Origin: UPXZ01 sp047974405
GTDB lineage: Bacteria; Bacteroidota; Bacteroidia; Bacteroidales; Paludibacteraceae
Direction of reading: 5' to 3'
Length of the DNA: 64,000 nucleotides
Assembly: GCA_047974405.1 (NCBI GenBank)
Contig: JBKECI010000019.1
Location: 62,001-126,000, forward strand
Part shown: positions 1 through 9,209 of the stretch, piece by piece
How positions within the stretch are numbered: the stretch's first letter is position 1
Layout: every line of letters begins with the position of its first letter
The notes under the pieces: model-generated
What the model was told of the DNA's origin: nothing
The model's input: the letters and a program-made list of their open reading frames with translations, nothing else
Databases searched by the model: none
Program-made: the position numbers and the translations under genes

Positions 1-622
1 CCACATCATAGACTACCTCGGTACGTTTGCATTTGCCATCAGCGGAATACGGCTGGCATCGGCGCGGCGGTTCGATTGGTTTGGGGCGTATGTGGTTGGG
101 TTGGTTACCGCTATCGGAGGAGGTACCACCCGAGATTTACTCCTGAACTCTACCCCCTTTTGGATGGAGCAACCCTCTTATTTAATTATTACAGGTATTG
201 CGTTAATCTTTGTCATTGTATTTGGGCGGTATGTTATCAGACTGAACGATACGTTTTTTATTTTCGATACCATCGGGTTGGGCCTATTTGTAGTAGTGGG
301 CATCACAAAAGCCATAGATGGAGGATTTCCATTTTGGGTAGCAATAGTTATGGGGATGGTAACGGGAGCTGTCGGAGGGATTATCAGAGATATTTTAATC
401 AATGAAGTACCACTCATTTTCCGAAAAGATATTTATGCTTTGGCATGCGTCGCAGGCGGGATTGTCTATTTTTTCTGTATAAATTTTGGTCTTATGACAG
501 AAATCACTCAAATAGTTTCGGCTTCGGTTGTAATTGCTACCCGAACTTTGTCTGTGAAGTACCACTGGAGCCTGCCGGTATTGAAAGCGTATGAAGACTT
601 CAAACAAAACAGTAAAAAGTAA
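1..622 (+). CDS. TRIC/YadS-type (UPF0126) membrane protein, 5' partial
   Basis: Small integral membrane protein of the UPF0126/YadS family, related to trimeric intracellular cation channels; in bacteria it is a probable small-solute or cation channel, physiological role uncertain. The first whole codon is at position 2 and 206 residues are visible, close to the family's usual ~205, so only a few N-terminal residues lie outside the window. The two-fold internal repeat is visible: two glycine-rich segments (AIGGGTTRDLL and AVGGIIRDIL) about 85 residues apart, each followed by a hydrophobic helix. A GTG inside the gene at 92 is not the start because the frame is open and conserved upstream. The stop lies 1 nt before the next gene's ATG, suggesting cotranscription. 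Confidence 0.85.
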   Translation, partial: HIIDYLGTFAFAISGIRLASARRFDWFGAYVVGLVTAIGGGTTRDLLLNSTPFWMEQPSYLIITGIALIFVIVFGRYVIRLNDTFFIFDTIGLGLFVVVGITKAIDGGFPFWVAIVMGMVTGAVGGIIRDILINEVPLIFRKDIYALACVAGGIVYFFCINFGLMTEITQIVSASVVIATRTLSVKYHWSLPVLKAYEDFKQNSKK

Positions 623-623
623 G

Positions 624-1199
624 ATGCTCCAAATTGACGACACCATTGTAAGCTTAGAGCTGCTGGACGACAAATTTATTTGTGATTTACAAATATGCAA
701 GGGTGCCTGTTGCCTAGAGGGAGACAGTGGTGCGCCTTTGGAAAAAGAAGAAATTTCTCAAATTGAAAATATTTTGCCTCAAGTATGGAAATATCTGCCG
801 GTAATGTCTCAAGAAACAATAGAAGAAAAAGGTCTGTATTATATTGACGAAGACAACGAATATGTAACCCAACTCGTTGATGGTAGAGAATGTGTGTTTG
901 CCTGTATCGACCAAGACGGAATCTATAAGTGCGCCATAGAAAAAGCATTCGGAGAGGGGAAAACTACGTTTTACAAACCCATATCCTGCCATCTATACCC
1001 CGTTCGCTTGCAAAAATACGATCAATTTACAGCCGTTAATGTTCATCGCTGGAGCTTGTGTGAATGTGCCCGTAAGAAAGGGGACAAAATGCGGATACCT
1101 GTATATCAATTTCTAAAAGAACCATTGGTCAGGCGGTTTGGAAAAGAGTGGTACGAAAAACTTGAAATTGCGGGGGCAGAATTTACCCAGCGGTATTAA
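624..1199 (+). CDS. DUF3109 family cysteine-rich protein
   Basis: Conserved Bacteroidota protein of the DUF3109 family (191 aa), function unknown. Its cysteines fall in clusters (CKGACC near the N-terminus, ECVFAC, YKC, SCHLYPVR, LCEC), resembling the YkgJ/UPF0153 type of Fe-S or zinc-binding protein, so metal binding is likely. I chose ATG 624 rather than an in-frame ATG at 591, which would overlap the upstream gene by 32 nt; the family normally begins at the MLQIDDT segment. Cytoplasmic: no signal peptide or membrane segment. Confidence 0.85.
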   Translation: MLQIDDTIVSLELLDDKFICDLQICKGACCLEGDSGAPLEKEEISQIENILPQVWKYLPVMSQETIEEKGLYYIDEDNEYVTQLVDGRECVFACIDQDGIYKCAIEKAFGEGKTTFYKPISCHLYPVRLQKYDQFTAVNVHRWSLCECARKKGDKMRIPVYQFLKEPLVRRFGKEWYEKLEIAGAEFTQRY

Positions 1200-1245
1200 A
1201 CCTAAAAAGCATTTTTTGTTTACTTTTTCGAAAGAAAATGACATA

Positions 1246-2535
1246 ATGGAAAAATCTACAAGCCCATATTCACATTCGCACTTTCCGGCAACACCGGGAG
1301 ATACGATTGAAATTATTACCATTGGAGACGAGATATTGATAGGTCAAATAGTGGATACCAATTCGGCTTGGATGTCAACCGAGTTGAACAAATCTGGATT
1401 TCAAGTGTCGCAGATCACTTCTATACATGACGATAACGCTCAAATCAAAAACGCCTTGAATCAAGCTCTGTCAAAAAATACGATTGTGCTGATTACCGGA
1501 GGTTTGGGTCCTACCAAAGACGATATTACAAAAGATGCCTTGTGTGAGTTCTTTGACACCCGATTGACGATGGACAGTAATGTGTTGGGAAATATTGAAA
1601 GGCTTTTTGATAAAAGAAACATAGCTATCAACGAGCTTACCCGCCGCCAAGCACTTGTTCCCGAGGGATGTGCAGTGATTCAAAATATAGTAGGTACAGC
1701 CCCTAATATGTGGTTTGAGCAAAACGGCAAGGTCGTGGTTGCGATGCCCGGTGTCCCTTTGGAAATGAAAAAAGCGATGGAAGATGAAATTATCCCCCGC
1801 CTTCAAAAAAAGTTTCACACCAACAATATTATACATAAGACTGTACAAACATACGGAATAGGAGAGTCTGCCTTAGCCTTGAAAATAGCCGATTGGGAAA
1901 ACTCGTTGCCAAAGAATATTCACTTAGCTTATTTGCCCCATTTTGGCATTGTAAAGCTCCGATTGAGCGGTACGGGAAACGATATTTTGCAATTGGAGTT
2001 TGAGGTCAATCAGCAGATAAATGGTTTGGCTCAGATTTTGGGTAACACTATATTTGCCTTTGAAGATAAGCCCATAGAGAGTATTGTCGGAGAAAAACTA
2101 AGAATCGGAAAATTGACTATCGCTACGGCAGAAAGTTGTACCGGAGGGAATATCGCCCACAAAATGACTCTGGTGGCAGGTAGTTCCGATTATTTTAAAG
2201 GAAGCGTGGTAGCATACAGCAACGATGTAAAAAAAAGCATACTGGGTGTGAGTAGTCACGACGTGGAAAAATATGGGGTAGTAAGTAAACAAGTGGTGGA
2301 GCAAATGGCGCGAAAAATAAGAGAATTATTTCAAACAGATATTTCGGTAGCCATTTCGGGTATAGCAGGACCTGGAGGAGGGAGCGAAGAAAAGCCGGTA
2401 GGGACGGTTTGGATAGCTATTTCCAAGCCAGAATATACTATCAGCCAAGTTTACCACTTTGGCAACTACTCTCGGGAAATCATTATCGAACGCTCCACAA
2501 CAGCGGCATTGATGATGGTCTTGGAAAACGTTTGA
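1246..2535 (+). CDS. cinA: CinA-like protein, competence/damage-inducible, NMN deamidase domain
   Basis: Two-domain CinA (429 aa). The N-terminal molybdopterin-binding-like (COG1058) domain contains IGDEILIGQIVDTN and GGLGPTKDD; this domain has ADP-ribose pyrophosphatase activity in characterised homologues. The C-terminal domain contains TAESCTGG and SGIAGPGGGSEEKPVG, the nicotinamide-mononucleotide amidohydrolase (PncC) signature, used in NAD recycling. ATG 1246 is preferred over an in-frame ATG at 1138 that would overlap DUF3109; homology starts about 20 residues after ATG 1246. It ends in TGA, showing that UGA is a stop codon in this part of the window. Confidence 0.92.
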   Translation: MEKSTSPYSHSHFPATPGDTIEIITIGDEILIGQIVDTNSAWMSTELNKSGFQVSQITSIHDDNAQIKNALNQALSKNTIVLITGGLGPTKDDITKDALCEFFDTRLTMDSNVLGNIERLFDKRNIAINELTRRQALVPEGCAVIQNIVGTAPNMWFEQNGKVVVAMPGVPLEMKKAMEDEIIPRLQKKFHTNNIIHKTVQTYGIGESALALKIADWENSLPKNIHLAYLPHFGIVKLRLSGTGNDILQLEFEVNQQINGLAQILGNTIFAFEDKPIESIVGEKLRIGKLTIATAESCTGGNIAHKMTLVAGSSDYFKGSVVAYSNDVKKSILGVSSHDVEKYGVVSKQVVEQMARKIRELFQTDISVAISGIAGPGGGSEEKPVGTVWIAISKPEYTISQVYHFGNYSREIIIERSTTAALMMVLENV

Positions 2536-2669
2536 CACCAAGATGATTTTTGGAATAACTGATTTTCCTAAACATAAAATATTTTAATGATATGGAAAGA
2601 GGCAGCAATCATCTCATTTTATGGTTTTTATGTATTTTCTAAAAAAAAAAGAAATATACTCGAAAAAAG

Positions 2670-2701
2670 TTTGTGGAAAACAAAAAAATGGTATATCTTT
2701 G
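2670..2701 (+). promoter_or_regulatory. Bacteroidota-type promoter of the rpmB operon
   Basis: TTTG at 2670-2673, 20 nt, then TATCTTTG at 2694-2701. This matches the Bacteroidota sigma-ABfr consensus (-33 TTTG, -7 TAnnTTTG). Transcription should start about 10 nt downstream, giving a ~45-nt leader before rpmB. It also shows that rpmB starts at 2753, not at the in-frame ATG at 2621 upstream of the promoter. Confidence 0.7.
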
Positions 2702-2752
2702 CACTCCATTTCGGATAAAAAATATTTTACAGAAAAAATAAATATTACAGCA

Positions 2753-2992
2753 ATGTCAAAAATTTGTCAAATAACCGGTAAAAAAGCGATGGTGGGAAAT
2801 AATGTATCACACTCGAAACGCCGTACAAAACGTACATTTGATGTAAACTTGTTTACCAAAAAATTTTATTGGGTTGAGCAAGACACGTGGATTAGCCTGA
2901 AAATTTCGGCAGCCGGATTACGTGTAATTAATAAAGTAGGATTGAATGCTGCCATAAAGCGCGCAGCTGAAAAGGGGTATTTATACGCATAA
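2753..2992 (+). CDS. rpmB: 50S ribosomal protein L28
   Basis: L28 (79 aa) of the large ribosomal subunit, beginning MSKICQITGKKAMVGNNVSH, the classic L28 N-terminus, followed by the basic SKRRTKRTF segment. Length matches Bacteroidota L28. First gene of the rpmB-rpmG-DUF4295 operon, 18 nt before rpmG, with its own promoter just upstream. Confidence 0.96.
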   Translation: MSKICQITGKKAMVGNNVSHSKRRTKRTFDVNLFTKKFYWVEQDTWISLKISAAGLRVINKVGLNAAIKRAAEKGYLYA

Positions 2993-3010
2993 CAAAAGGA
3001 GGAAAGTACA

Positions 3011-3199
3011 ATGGCTAAAAAATCAAAAGAAGCTCGCATCCAAGTAATTTTGGAATGTACAGAACACAAAGACAGTGGTGTATCTGGCACGTCTCGTTAC
3101 GTTACGACCAAGAACCGTAAAAATACACCGGGGCGTATGGAGCTAAAGAAATACAATCCGATATTGAGAAAAGTAACTGTTCACAAAGAAATTAAATAA
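3011..3199 (+). CDS. rpmG: 50S ribosomal protein L33
   Basis: L33 (62 aa) of the large subunit; contains TSRYVTTKNRKNTPGRMELKK, of which the first part is the L33 signature. The cysteine pairs of zinc-binding L33 forms are absent (only one Cys), so this is the zinc-independent C-minus type. An AAAGGAGG-like sequence lies just before the ATG. Sits between rpmB and the DUF4295 gene, the standard Bacteroidota order. Confidence 0.95.
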   Translation: MAKKSKEARIQVILECTEHKDSGVSGTSRYVTTKNRKNTPGRMELKKYNPILRKVTVHKEIK

Positions 3200-3210
3200 T
3201 ATTTTACACT

Positions 3211-3363
3211 ATGGCAAAGAAAGCGGTAGCAAGTATGCAAAAAGGTGAAGGACGTACCTTCTCCAAGGTGATTAAAATGATTAAATCACCTAAAACTGGC
3301 GCTTACGTATTTCAGGAAGAAATGGTGCATAATGACAAAGTAAAAGATTTTTTGGCAAAATAG
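3211..3363 (+). CDS. DUF4295 small basic protein
   Basis: 50-residue lysine-rich protein, MAKKAVASMQKGEGR at the N-terminus, of the DUF4295 family that follows rpmG in Bacteroidota. Size, charge and position suggest a ribosome-associated protein, but its function is not established. It starts 11 nt after rpmG and ends just before the operon terminator. Confidence 0.85.
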   Translation: MAKKAVASMQKGEGRTFSKVIKMIKSPKTGAYVFQEEMVHNDKVKDFLAK

Positions 3364-3395
3364 AGTTTTTTCCAAACAAAATATTTATCGTATAG

Positions 3396-3428
3396 CGGTT
3401 GTTTCCAAAGAGACAACCGTTCTTTTTT
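3396..3428 (+). terminator. Intrinsic terminator after the rpmB-rpmG operon
   Basis: Inverted repeat CGGTTGT (3396-3402) / ACAACCG (3413-3419) followed by TTCTTTTTT. It lies between the convergent ribosomal protein operon and the nuclease gene. Confidence 0.75.
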
Positions 3429-3446
3429 GTGTAAAGATACGTGAGT

Positions 3447-5384
3447 TTATTCCACCAATATGATATGTTTAGCTATTGTTCCCTCTCCCAACAGCCTTAC
3501 AATATAAGCGCCGGGAGGTAAACCCATAGCTTTGGGGTTCAACATTTGCTCATTGTTTTGAATTTGCTCTTCAAACAGTTTTATTCCACTTAGCGAATAA
3601 ATTTGAACATATCCGCCCTCTCCATTTTTTATTGTAAAAACCTTTTTTACAAATGTTGGATATATTTTTACCCTTTCATTAAACGGCGACAAACCTATAT
3701 CGCTTGTTTCACCCAATGAAATGCCTACTACTATCGGGTCATGGTCGGAGCAGCGATACATATCGGGCTGGTAGTTGGAACCATCGTATCCAAACACCGC
3801 CTGTTCGTCTGCATTGATATGAAAAGCACATATTCCCGTAATTTGTTTTGTCATACTTGCATTAGCCAGCGCATGATCTAAATAGCCGGTTTCGCCATTA
3901 TACACATAACTGTATGAGGTGTCAGGGTAAAAGTGCTGGTGTAAATCGATGTAGCCGCTGTTTGTAAAAATACGAATTGGGTCTTCTTGGGCGTAAGCAT
4001 TTAAGTCACCCATAACAATTGCATCGTCATCACTGTAGTAACTTTTATTTTGATTGATAAAATTGACAATAGACGTTGCCTCCAGTTTTCTTGTGTAGTT
4101 GTAACAGCTTTGCCCGTCTTTCTGGTCGGCATTTTCTCCTGTGGCAGAGCTGCAGCCACTTTTTGCCTTAAGGTGGTTGATGCTTAGCAGAAATTTCTCT
4201 CCGTTAGACTTCAACGTAAATGCCTGTAACATTTTGCGGTTGTAAGGCGATGGCGAATTGTTTTCTTTCAAGTTTTTATAGGGCAAAACTTTATCTGTAC
4301 GATAGATGTATCCTACCTTGGTGTAAGTTCCGTTTATGGAACTACCATCGTTGATGTAAGTGTAATGGTTTCCTGTGGCGGAGGTCAGTGCGTCCGATAA
4401 TTTGGTTAATGCCCCTTGTCCCTGCTCTATCTCTGCAACTCCATATATATCGGCATCAATGGCTTTCATCGCCTGAATTATTTTTGTGTGTTGTCTGTCA
4501 GACTCAGTCTGATTGTTTGGTCCGTAGCCTTGCCCTAAGTTTTGGGTCAGATAATACTCTAAGTTGAATCCACAGATTTTCAGATTGTACTCTCCCAAGT
4601 CAAAAGGGGCAGTCGGTCTTGGGTTGCCATAAAAAGGGACAGGCAACGATGTGGGATAAATTGTATATTTGGAATAAGCGTAATCTACTACCGCTTGTAG
4701 GTTGTCAATTTTTTCACCGGTACGGCGTGTTCCATTTTGGTCTGCAAAAACAATGGGAGAGTGGTAGTTTGTTGTTATGGCATCATCCAAATATATAGGG
4801 GTAAGGTTGTTTATATTCACTTGTGCTATATATTCGGCAGAACCAGGTAAAGTGATATTGGTAGGGGAGGGTTTTCGCCGGTTTCCCAGTTCCAATTCTC
4901 CGTAGATTTGTAGATTGCGATTACCGTTTACGAATAGTGTTTGATCGAATTCAATCAGCATCCCTTCGTATTGCTCCCAGTTAAAATTAGCGGGGTCGAA
5001 AACGACTTTTGTTATTGGTAGAGCATTGTTGTTTGAAAGGAGAGTTATTGATGAAGGATTTATTAGTTGAGTACGTCCGCTATATTCGTTTACTGTGGCT
5101 TGTAGGCGTATCTTATCTCCTACACTAATATTGCTTTCGGGGGTATATACAAAAATCCCATCTGAGGTGTTTGTATTTCCATCACCAAGTGCGTCTTGTA
5201 GGAAAAATCCGTTTATTTTTCCATTGCCTATATATTTGGCGGTAACTATGCCCGAAGTTTTTATTAGATTTCCGTTATAGGCACTAATATTCCCTGTTCC
5301 CTGTATTTGAGAAATAGTCAGTGGAACTTGAGCGGTAAGTTGCCAAAAAATGGAAAGCAGTATGAGTGTACAGAGTTGTTTCAT
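3447..5384 (-). CDS. Secreted endonuclease/exonuclease/phosphatase-family nuclease with type IX sorting domain
   Basis: Large extracellular nuclease (645 aa). Order: signal peptide (~1-18, ending LTAQ), an OB-fold-like region (~25-120, ISAYNGNLIKTSGIV), an endonuclease/exonuclease/phosphatase catalytic domain (~265-555) with the metal-binding and catalytic motifs VAEIEQG, INHLKAKSG, MGDLNAY and CSDHDPI, and a C-terminal ~75-residue type A sorting domain ending in a short KHIILVE strand. The arrangement resembles ExeM/NucH-type nucleases that degrade extracellular DNA. The C-terminal domain predicts export by the type IX (Por) system. Monocistronic, with a minus-strand -7 motif TACTTTTG at 5404-5411. 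Confidence 0.87.
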   Translation of the reverse strand: MKQLCTLILLSIFWQLTAQVPLTISQIQGTGNISAYNGNLIKTSGIVTAKYIGNGKINGFFLQDALGDGNTNTSDGIFVYTPESNISVGDKIRLQATVNEYSGRTQLINPSSITLLSNNNALPITKVVFDPANFNWEQYEGMLIEFDQTLFVNGNRNLQIYGELELGNRRKPSPTNITLPGSAEYIAQVNINNLTPIYLDDAITTNYHSPIVFADQNGTRRTGEKIDNLQAVVDYAYSKYTIYPTSLPVPFYGNPRPTAPFDLGEYNLKICGFNLEYYLTQNLGQGYGPNNQTESDRQHTKIIQAMKAIDADIYGVAEIEQGQGALTKLSDALTSATGNHYTYINDGSSINGTYTKVGYIYRTDKVLPYKNLKENNSPSPYNRKMLQAFTLKSNGEKFLLSINHLKAKSGCSSATGENADQKDGQSCYNYTRKLEATSIVNFINQNKSYYSDDDAIVMGDLNAYAQEDPIRIFTNSGYIDLHQHFYPDTSYSYVYNGETGYLDHALANASMTKQITGICAFHINADEQAVFGYDGSNYQPDMYRCSDHDPIVVGISLGETSDIGLSPFNERVKIYPTFVKKVFTIKNGEGGYVQIYSLSGIKLFEEQIQNNEQMLNPKAMGLPPGAYIVRLLGEGTIAKHIILVE

Positions 5385-5694
5385 AAAATTATCTACAAAA
5401 AAGCAAAAGTACTCATTAGATTTCTTTTTCTGCTATGGTTGTATCCCATATTTTCGAAATATGCAGAAAAGTCCTAACTTACTCCCTAAACTTTGAGCTA
5501 AATCAGTCCGGATTTTGGGGAGTAGTATACCGGGGAGAGGTGATAGGTTTTTCGGTCAAAGTCAAGAAAAATTACCTAGACGTATCATTTTCATAGAGTA
5601 CCGGTGATTTGCAAAGAGGTTTTTTGCCTCTAAAACTCCGACTTATTCACGTTTTTGTTGTATAGTTGCGTTTCGTTTTTCTAAAGTTTTTAGT
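5385..5694. other. Intergenic region, 310 nt
   Basis: No open frame of note on either strand. It holds the minus-strand -7-like motif TACTTTTG (5404-5411) expected for the nuclease gene. The rest shows no strong hairpin or repeat. Confidence 0.5.
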
Positions 5695-6900
5695 TTATTT
5701 GTCGGCGTATTGAAACACATTAAACGGTATGGCTTTTCCTTTTATTTTTAACACTACAACACCATGGGGTGGGATTAGCTTACTTATTTGGGGAGTTGTA
5801 GATATAGTCGATTTGTCTTTTGTCCATAGGTTTTTTGTCGTATATCCTTCTTTTGCATTAATTCCTATTTCTTTTATCTTAAAACTATAGGTTTGTGCTT
5901 GGTTTGTTTTGTTAAGTAATGCCACTACAACCTCTCCGCTCATTGTGGAGACTAATGGCTTTGCCCACAATTGTATGGTGTCGTTGTTAAGGATTCTTCG
6001 TGCCTGATATACGAATGGCGCTTGATTGATGTCGATAAGTTCTTGATTGGTAATTATAGATATGGTCTGCTCTGTTATTTTTGTTAAGTCATTTCCTAAA
6101 ATTAAGGGGGAGTGCATTAAACACCACATTGAAAATTGTGCTTTGTCTTCTTCGTATGTCATACCACGTCCTACCTGAAGCATGTCCATATCGTTGTAAT
6201 GCCCACGTGATGCATACATCCATAAATCGGCATTGGCATCTATAGTATTTAGCACAGAATTGAAGTTGGCTCGTAAATCGCCGGCAATGCGCCACGAGTG
6301 GGCAATTTGGGTTACCCATTTTCCGGGAAACTCCCAGCGGCAAACATTGAATACTACCTCCGGTTTTATGCTTTTTGCTAATGTTGCTATTTCGGTATAA
6401 CGCATTTCTTCGTCCAGGTTAAGCCACTTGCCTCCACACCAATCCACTTTTAAGAAATCGTAATTCCATTCTTTTAGAAACGTTGTTAAATCCTGTTCAT
6501 CATGTCCATACATTCCCATACCAACACTTATCGTATCTTTGTCGTAATGGCAACCACAGGTATTGATACCGGCATCGGTATATATACCGGCTTTGAACCC
6601 TTTGGAATGAATATAAGTTGCAAGGCTTTTCATTCCGGAAGGAAAACGTGTCGGGTGGCAAAGAATTTTTCCGTCTTCATTGCGTCCGCCAAAGAATCCA
6701 TCATCAATATTTATGTATTGGTAACCATATTTTTTAAGACCTAATTTGGATAGGGCATCGGCTTGTGATTTGATAATATCTTCACTGATATTTACGTGGT
6801 AGTTGTTCCAGCTTGCCCAACCCATGATTGGAGAGTTTTGAGAAAAAATGAAGGCGGGTATTATGCTGACTATCAACACTATAAAAATATTTTTTTGCAT
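5695..6900 (-). CDS. Glycoside hydrolase family 27, alpha-galactosidase-like
   Basis: Secreted glycosidase (401 aa) with signal peptide (~1-20, AFIFSQ). The GH27 barrel is clear: GWASWNNYH near the start, NIDDGFF (~64-70), the nucleophile Asp153 in FLKVDWCGG, and the acid/base Asp208 in WRIAGDLR. A beta-sandwich C-terminal domain follows. GH27 enzymes release terminal alpha-galactose; some members act on alpha-GalNAc or beta-L-arabinopyranose, so the exact sugar is not proven. Probably periplasmic, for scavenging plant or host glycans. No SusC/SusD partner is adjacent, so it is not part of an obvious polysaccharide locus. Confidence 0.88.
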   Translation of the reverse strand: MQKNIFIVLIVSIIPAFIFSQNSPIMGWASWNNYHVNISEDIIKSQADALSKLGLKKYGYQYINIDDGFFGGRNEDGKILCHPTRFPSGMKSLATYIHSKGFKAGIYTDAGINTCGCHYDKDTISVGMGMYGHDEQDLTTFLKEWNYDFLKVDWCGGKWLNLDEEMRYTEIATLAKSIKPEVVFNVCRWEFPGKWVTQIAHSWRIAGDLRANFNSVLNTIDANADLWMYASRGHYNDMDMLQVGRGMTYEEDKAQFSMWCLMHSPLILGNDLTKITEQTISIITNQELIDINQAPFVYQARRILNNDTIQLWAKPLVSTMSGEVVVALLNKTNQAQTYSFKIKEIGINAKEGYTTKNLWTKDKSTISTTPQISKLIPPHGVVVLKIKGKAIPFNVFQYADK

Positions 6901-7096
6901 GATACTGTGTTTTTTAGGTGGATATTCTTATCTGTTTGTTTTGGTCTATTTTGTTGGTTGCCGGACTATTAAATGTACCGAATTTTAACTTATATTCTAT
7001 CTGTTTTTATTGTTCTTACGGAGCTTTTATTATTTTTTTAAACTCTCTTTGTTTTTCTGTCATTTTTGTTCGTGGTGTAATTTTAATTGTTATTGG

Positions 7097-9196
7097 TCAG
7101 CTTATAGCTCCCCAGTTTATGACATTTGTTTTAATTTTCTTCAGTTGTATGGCCAATACCCTATTTTGGGGAAGTGATAGTTGCGGGTCTTCCTCCAAAA
7201 TTTCCATTACAGTATTTCTCGCAATTTCCAGCATCTTTCCATCTTGTGCCAGATTACTTATTTTCAATTCAAAAGGCATCCCGCTCTGTTGTGTTCCCTC
7301 CATGTCTCCGGGTCCGCGCAGTCTCAAATCGGCTTCGGCTATTTCAAAACCATTGTTGGTACGGGTCATAATTTCCATACGACGGCGAGAAATTTTGGAA
7401 AGCTTTACCCCTGTAAGCAGAATACAATAAGACTGGTTTGCTCCCCGTCCCACTCTTCCTCGCAATTGATGCAATTGAGACAAACCGAAACGTTCGGCAC
7501 TTTCTATAACCATTACCGATGCGTTTGGCACATTTACCCCCACCTCTATCACGGTGGTTGCCACCATCAATTGTGTTTTGCCCGACACAAATTTTTGCAT
7601 TTCGGTATCTTTATCGGCAGGTTTCATTTTGCCATGTACCATGCTTATCTGAAATTTAGGCAACATCTCTTTGAAATAACTGTATCCCTCTTCCAAATTC
7701 ATCAAATCCATTTTTTCTGATTCCTGTATTAGTGGATAAACCACGTAAACTTGCCGTCCGGCATCTATTTGTTTAATCAAAAAGGTTAGCAATGAGTTTC
7801 TTTTCGTTTCAAAATAGTGCGTGGTTTGAATGGGTTTTCTGCCCGGAGGAAGTTCGTCGATAATCGATATGCTCAAATCACCGTAATACGTCATTGCTAG
7901 TGTACGTGGGATGGGGGTGGCGGTCATTACAAGAATATGTGGCGGGCGATTGTTCTTTGACCATAACCGCGAGCGTTGTTCCACCCCAAAGCGGTGTTGT
8001 TCATCGATGATTACCAGCCCGAGATTGTCGAAAATCACTTTGTCTTCAATCAGAGCATGGGTGCCGATAAGGATTTTTAGCGAGCCGTTTTCCAATTTTT
8101 CATGAATCTCTTTGCGGGCTTTTTGCTTTGTCGAGCCTGTTAAAAGGGCAATTTCCACGTTCATGCCTTTAAGAAACTCCAAAATAGTTGCAAAGTGCTG
8201 ATTGGCGAGAATTTCGGTGGGAGCCATAATGCAAGACTGAAAACCGTTGTCGTTGGCAATAAGCATTGCCATTAGTGCAACAAGTGTTTTTCCGCTTCCT
8301 ACGTCACCTTGCAGCAAGCGATTCATTTGAATTCCTGAGGCTACATCAGCACGTATCTCTCTTACTACCTTTTTTTGAGCATTAGTAAGTTCGAAGGGCA
8401 AATTATTATAAAAAAAAGTATTGAAATATTCTCCTATTTTTGAGAAAACAAACCCTTCGTAGTGTGTTTCCCTCCATTTTTTTTGTCTCAAAATGCTTAG
8501 TTGAATATAAAAAAGCTCTTCAAACTTAAATCGTTGGCGGGCTCTGCTTAATAAACCACTGTCTTTTGGGAAATGAATATTGATAAACGACTCGGTCAGG
8601 TTCATTAGCTTAAAACGATGGAGAATATGGGCGGGAAGAGTTTCCGAAACGCCGATTTTAATCTGATTAACTACCGGAAAGAGTATTTTTTGAATTGCTT
8701 TGGAGTTGAGAAAATTGCTTTTCATCTTCTCAGTAGTGTGATAAAATGGTTGAAACCCCATTTGTTCCGGCGATGGAAGTTGCGAGGGTAAATCTATATC
8801 GGGGTGTACCATATTGTAACGACCGTTAAAAAGGGTTGGTTTCCCAAAAACAATGTATTCAATTCCTGTTTTGTATTTTTCAAGAGCATATCTTACACCC
8901 TGAAACCAGACCAGTTCAATATTGCTTTCTCCATCGGTAAAAATTGCCGATAAACGCTGCTTGTGTCTTTCACCAATTTTCTCAAAACGTACAATCTTTC
9001 CTCTCAACTGAATGTAGGTGTCTTCGTTGGCAATTTCTCTTATCCTGTAGAAACGGCTTCGGTCGATATACCTGTAAGGATAGTGGCGCAAAATATCTTC
9101 AACGGTATGCATAGCAAGCTCGTTTTTCAACAGTTCTGCTCGCTTGGCACCTACGCCTGCGATAAACTTTATGTCTTGTTGGAGAAAATCCATCAA
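7097..9196 (-). CDS. recG: ATP-dependent DNA helicase RecG
   Basis: RecG (699 aa) remodels stalled replication forks and branch-migrates Holliday junctions. Visible: N-terminal wedge/OB domain (RLSAIFTDGESNIELVWFQG), Walker A GDVGSGKT, helicase box DEQHRFGV, motif III MTATPIPRTLAM, and motif VI QLRGRVGRG. Length is typical. It ends with family-specific residues after SGMPFELKISNLAQDG. Fourteen nt downstream of ispD on the same strand, so probably cotranscribed. Confidence 0.96.
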   Translation of the reverse strand: MMDFLQQDIKFIAGVGAKRAELLKNELAMHTVEDILRHYPYRYIDRSRFYRIREIANEDTYIQLRGKIVRFEKIGERHKQRLSAIFTDGESNIELVWFQGVRYALEKYKTGIEYIVFGKPTLFNGRYNMVHPDIDLPSQLPSPEQMGFQPFYHTTEKMKSNFLNSKAIQKILFPVVNQIKIGVSETLPAHILHRFKLMNLTESFINIHFPKDSGLLSRARQRFKFEELFYIQLSILRQKKWRETHYEGFVFSKIGEYFNTFFYNNLPFELTNAQKKVVREIRADVASGIQMNRLLQGDVGSGKTLVALMAMLIANDNGFQSCIMAPTEILANQHFATILEFLKGMNVEIALLTGSTKQKARKEIHEKLENGSLKILIGTHALIEDKVIFDNLGLVIIDEQHRFGVEQRSRLWSKNNRPPHILVMTATPIPRTLAMTYYGDLSISIIDELPPGRKPIQTTHYFETKRNSLLTFLIKQIDAGRQVYVVYPLIQESEKMDLMNLEEGYSYFKEMLPKFQISMVHGKMKPADKDTEMQKFVSGKTQLMVATTVIEVGVNVPNASVMVIESAERFGLSQLHQLRGRVGRGANQSYCILLTGVKLSKISRRRMEIMTRTNNGFEIAEADLRLRGPGDMEGTQQSGMPFELKISNLAQDGKMLEIARNTVMEILEEDPQLSLPQNRVLAIQLKKIKTNVINWGAIS

Positions 9197-9209
9197 TTCT
9201 TATTTGCTA

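Noticed and set aside
2621..2753. Longer rpmB with 44 extra residues
   Set aside because: The promoter is at 2670-2701 and L28 begins at MSKICQ.
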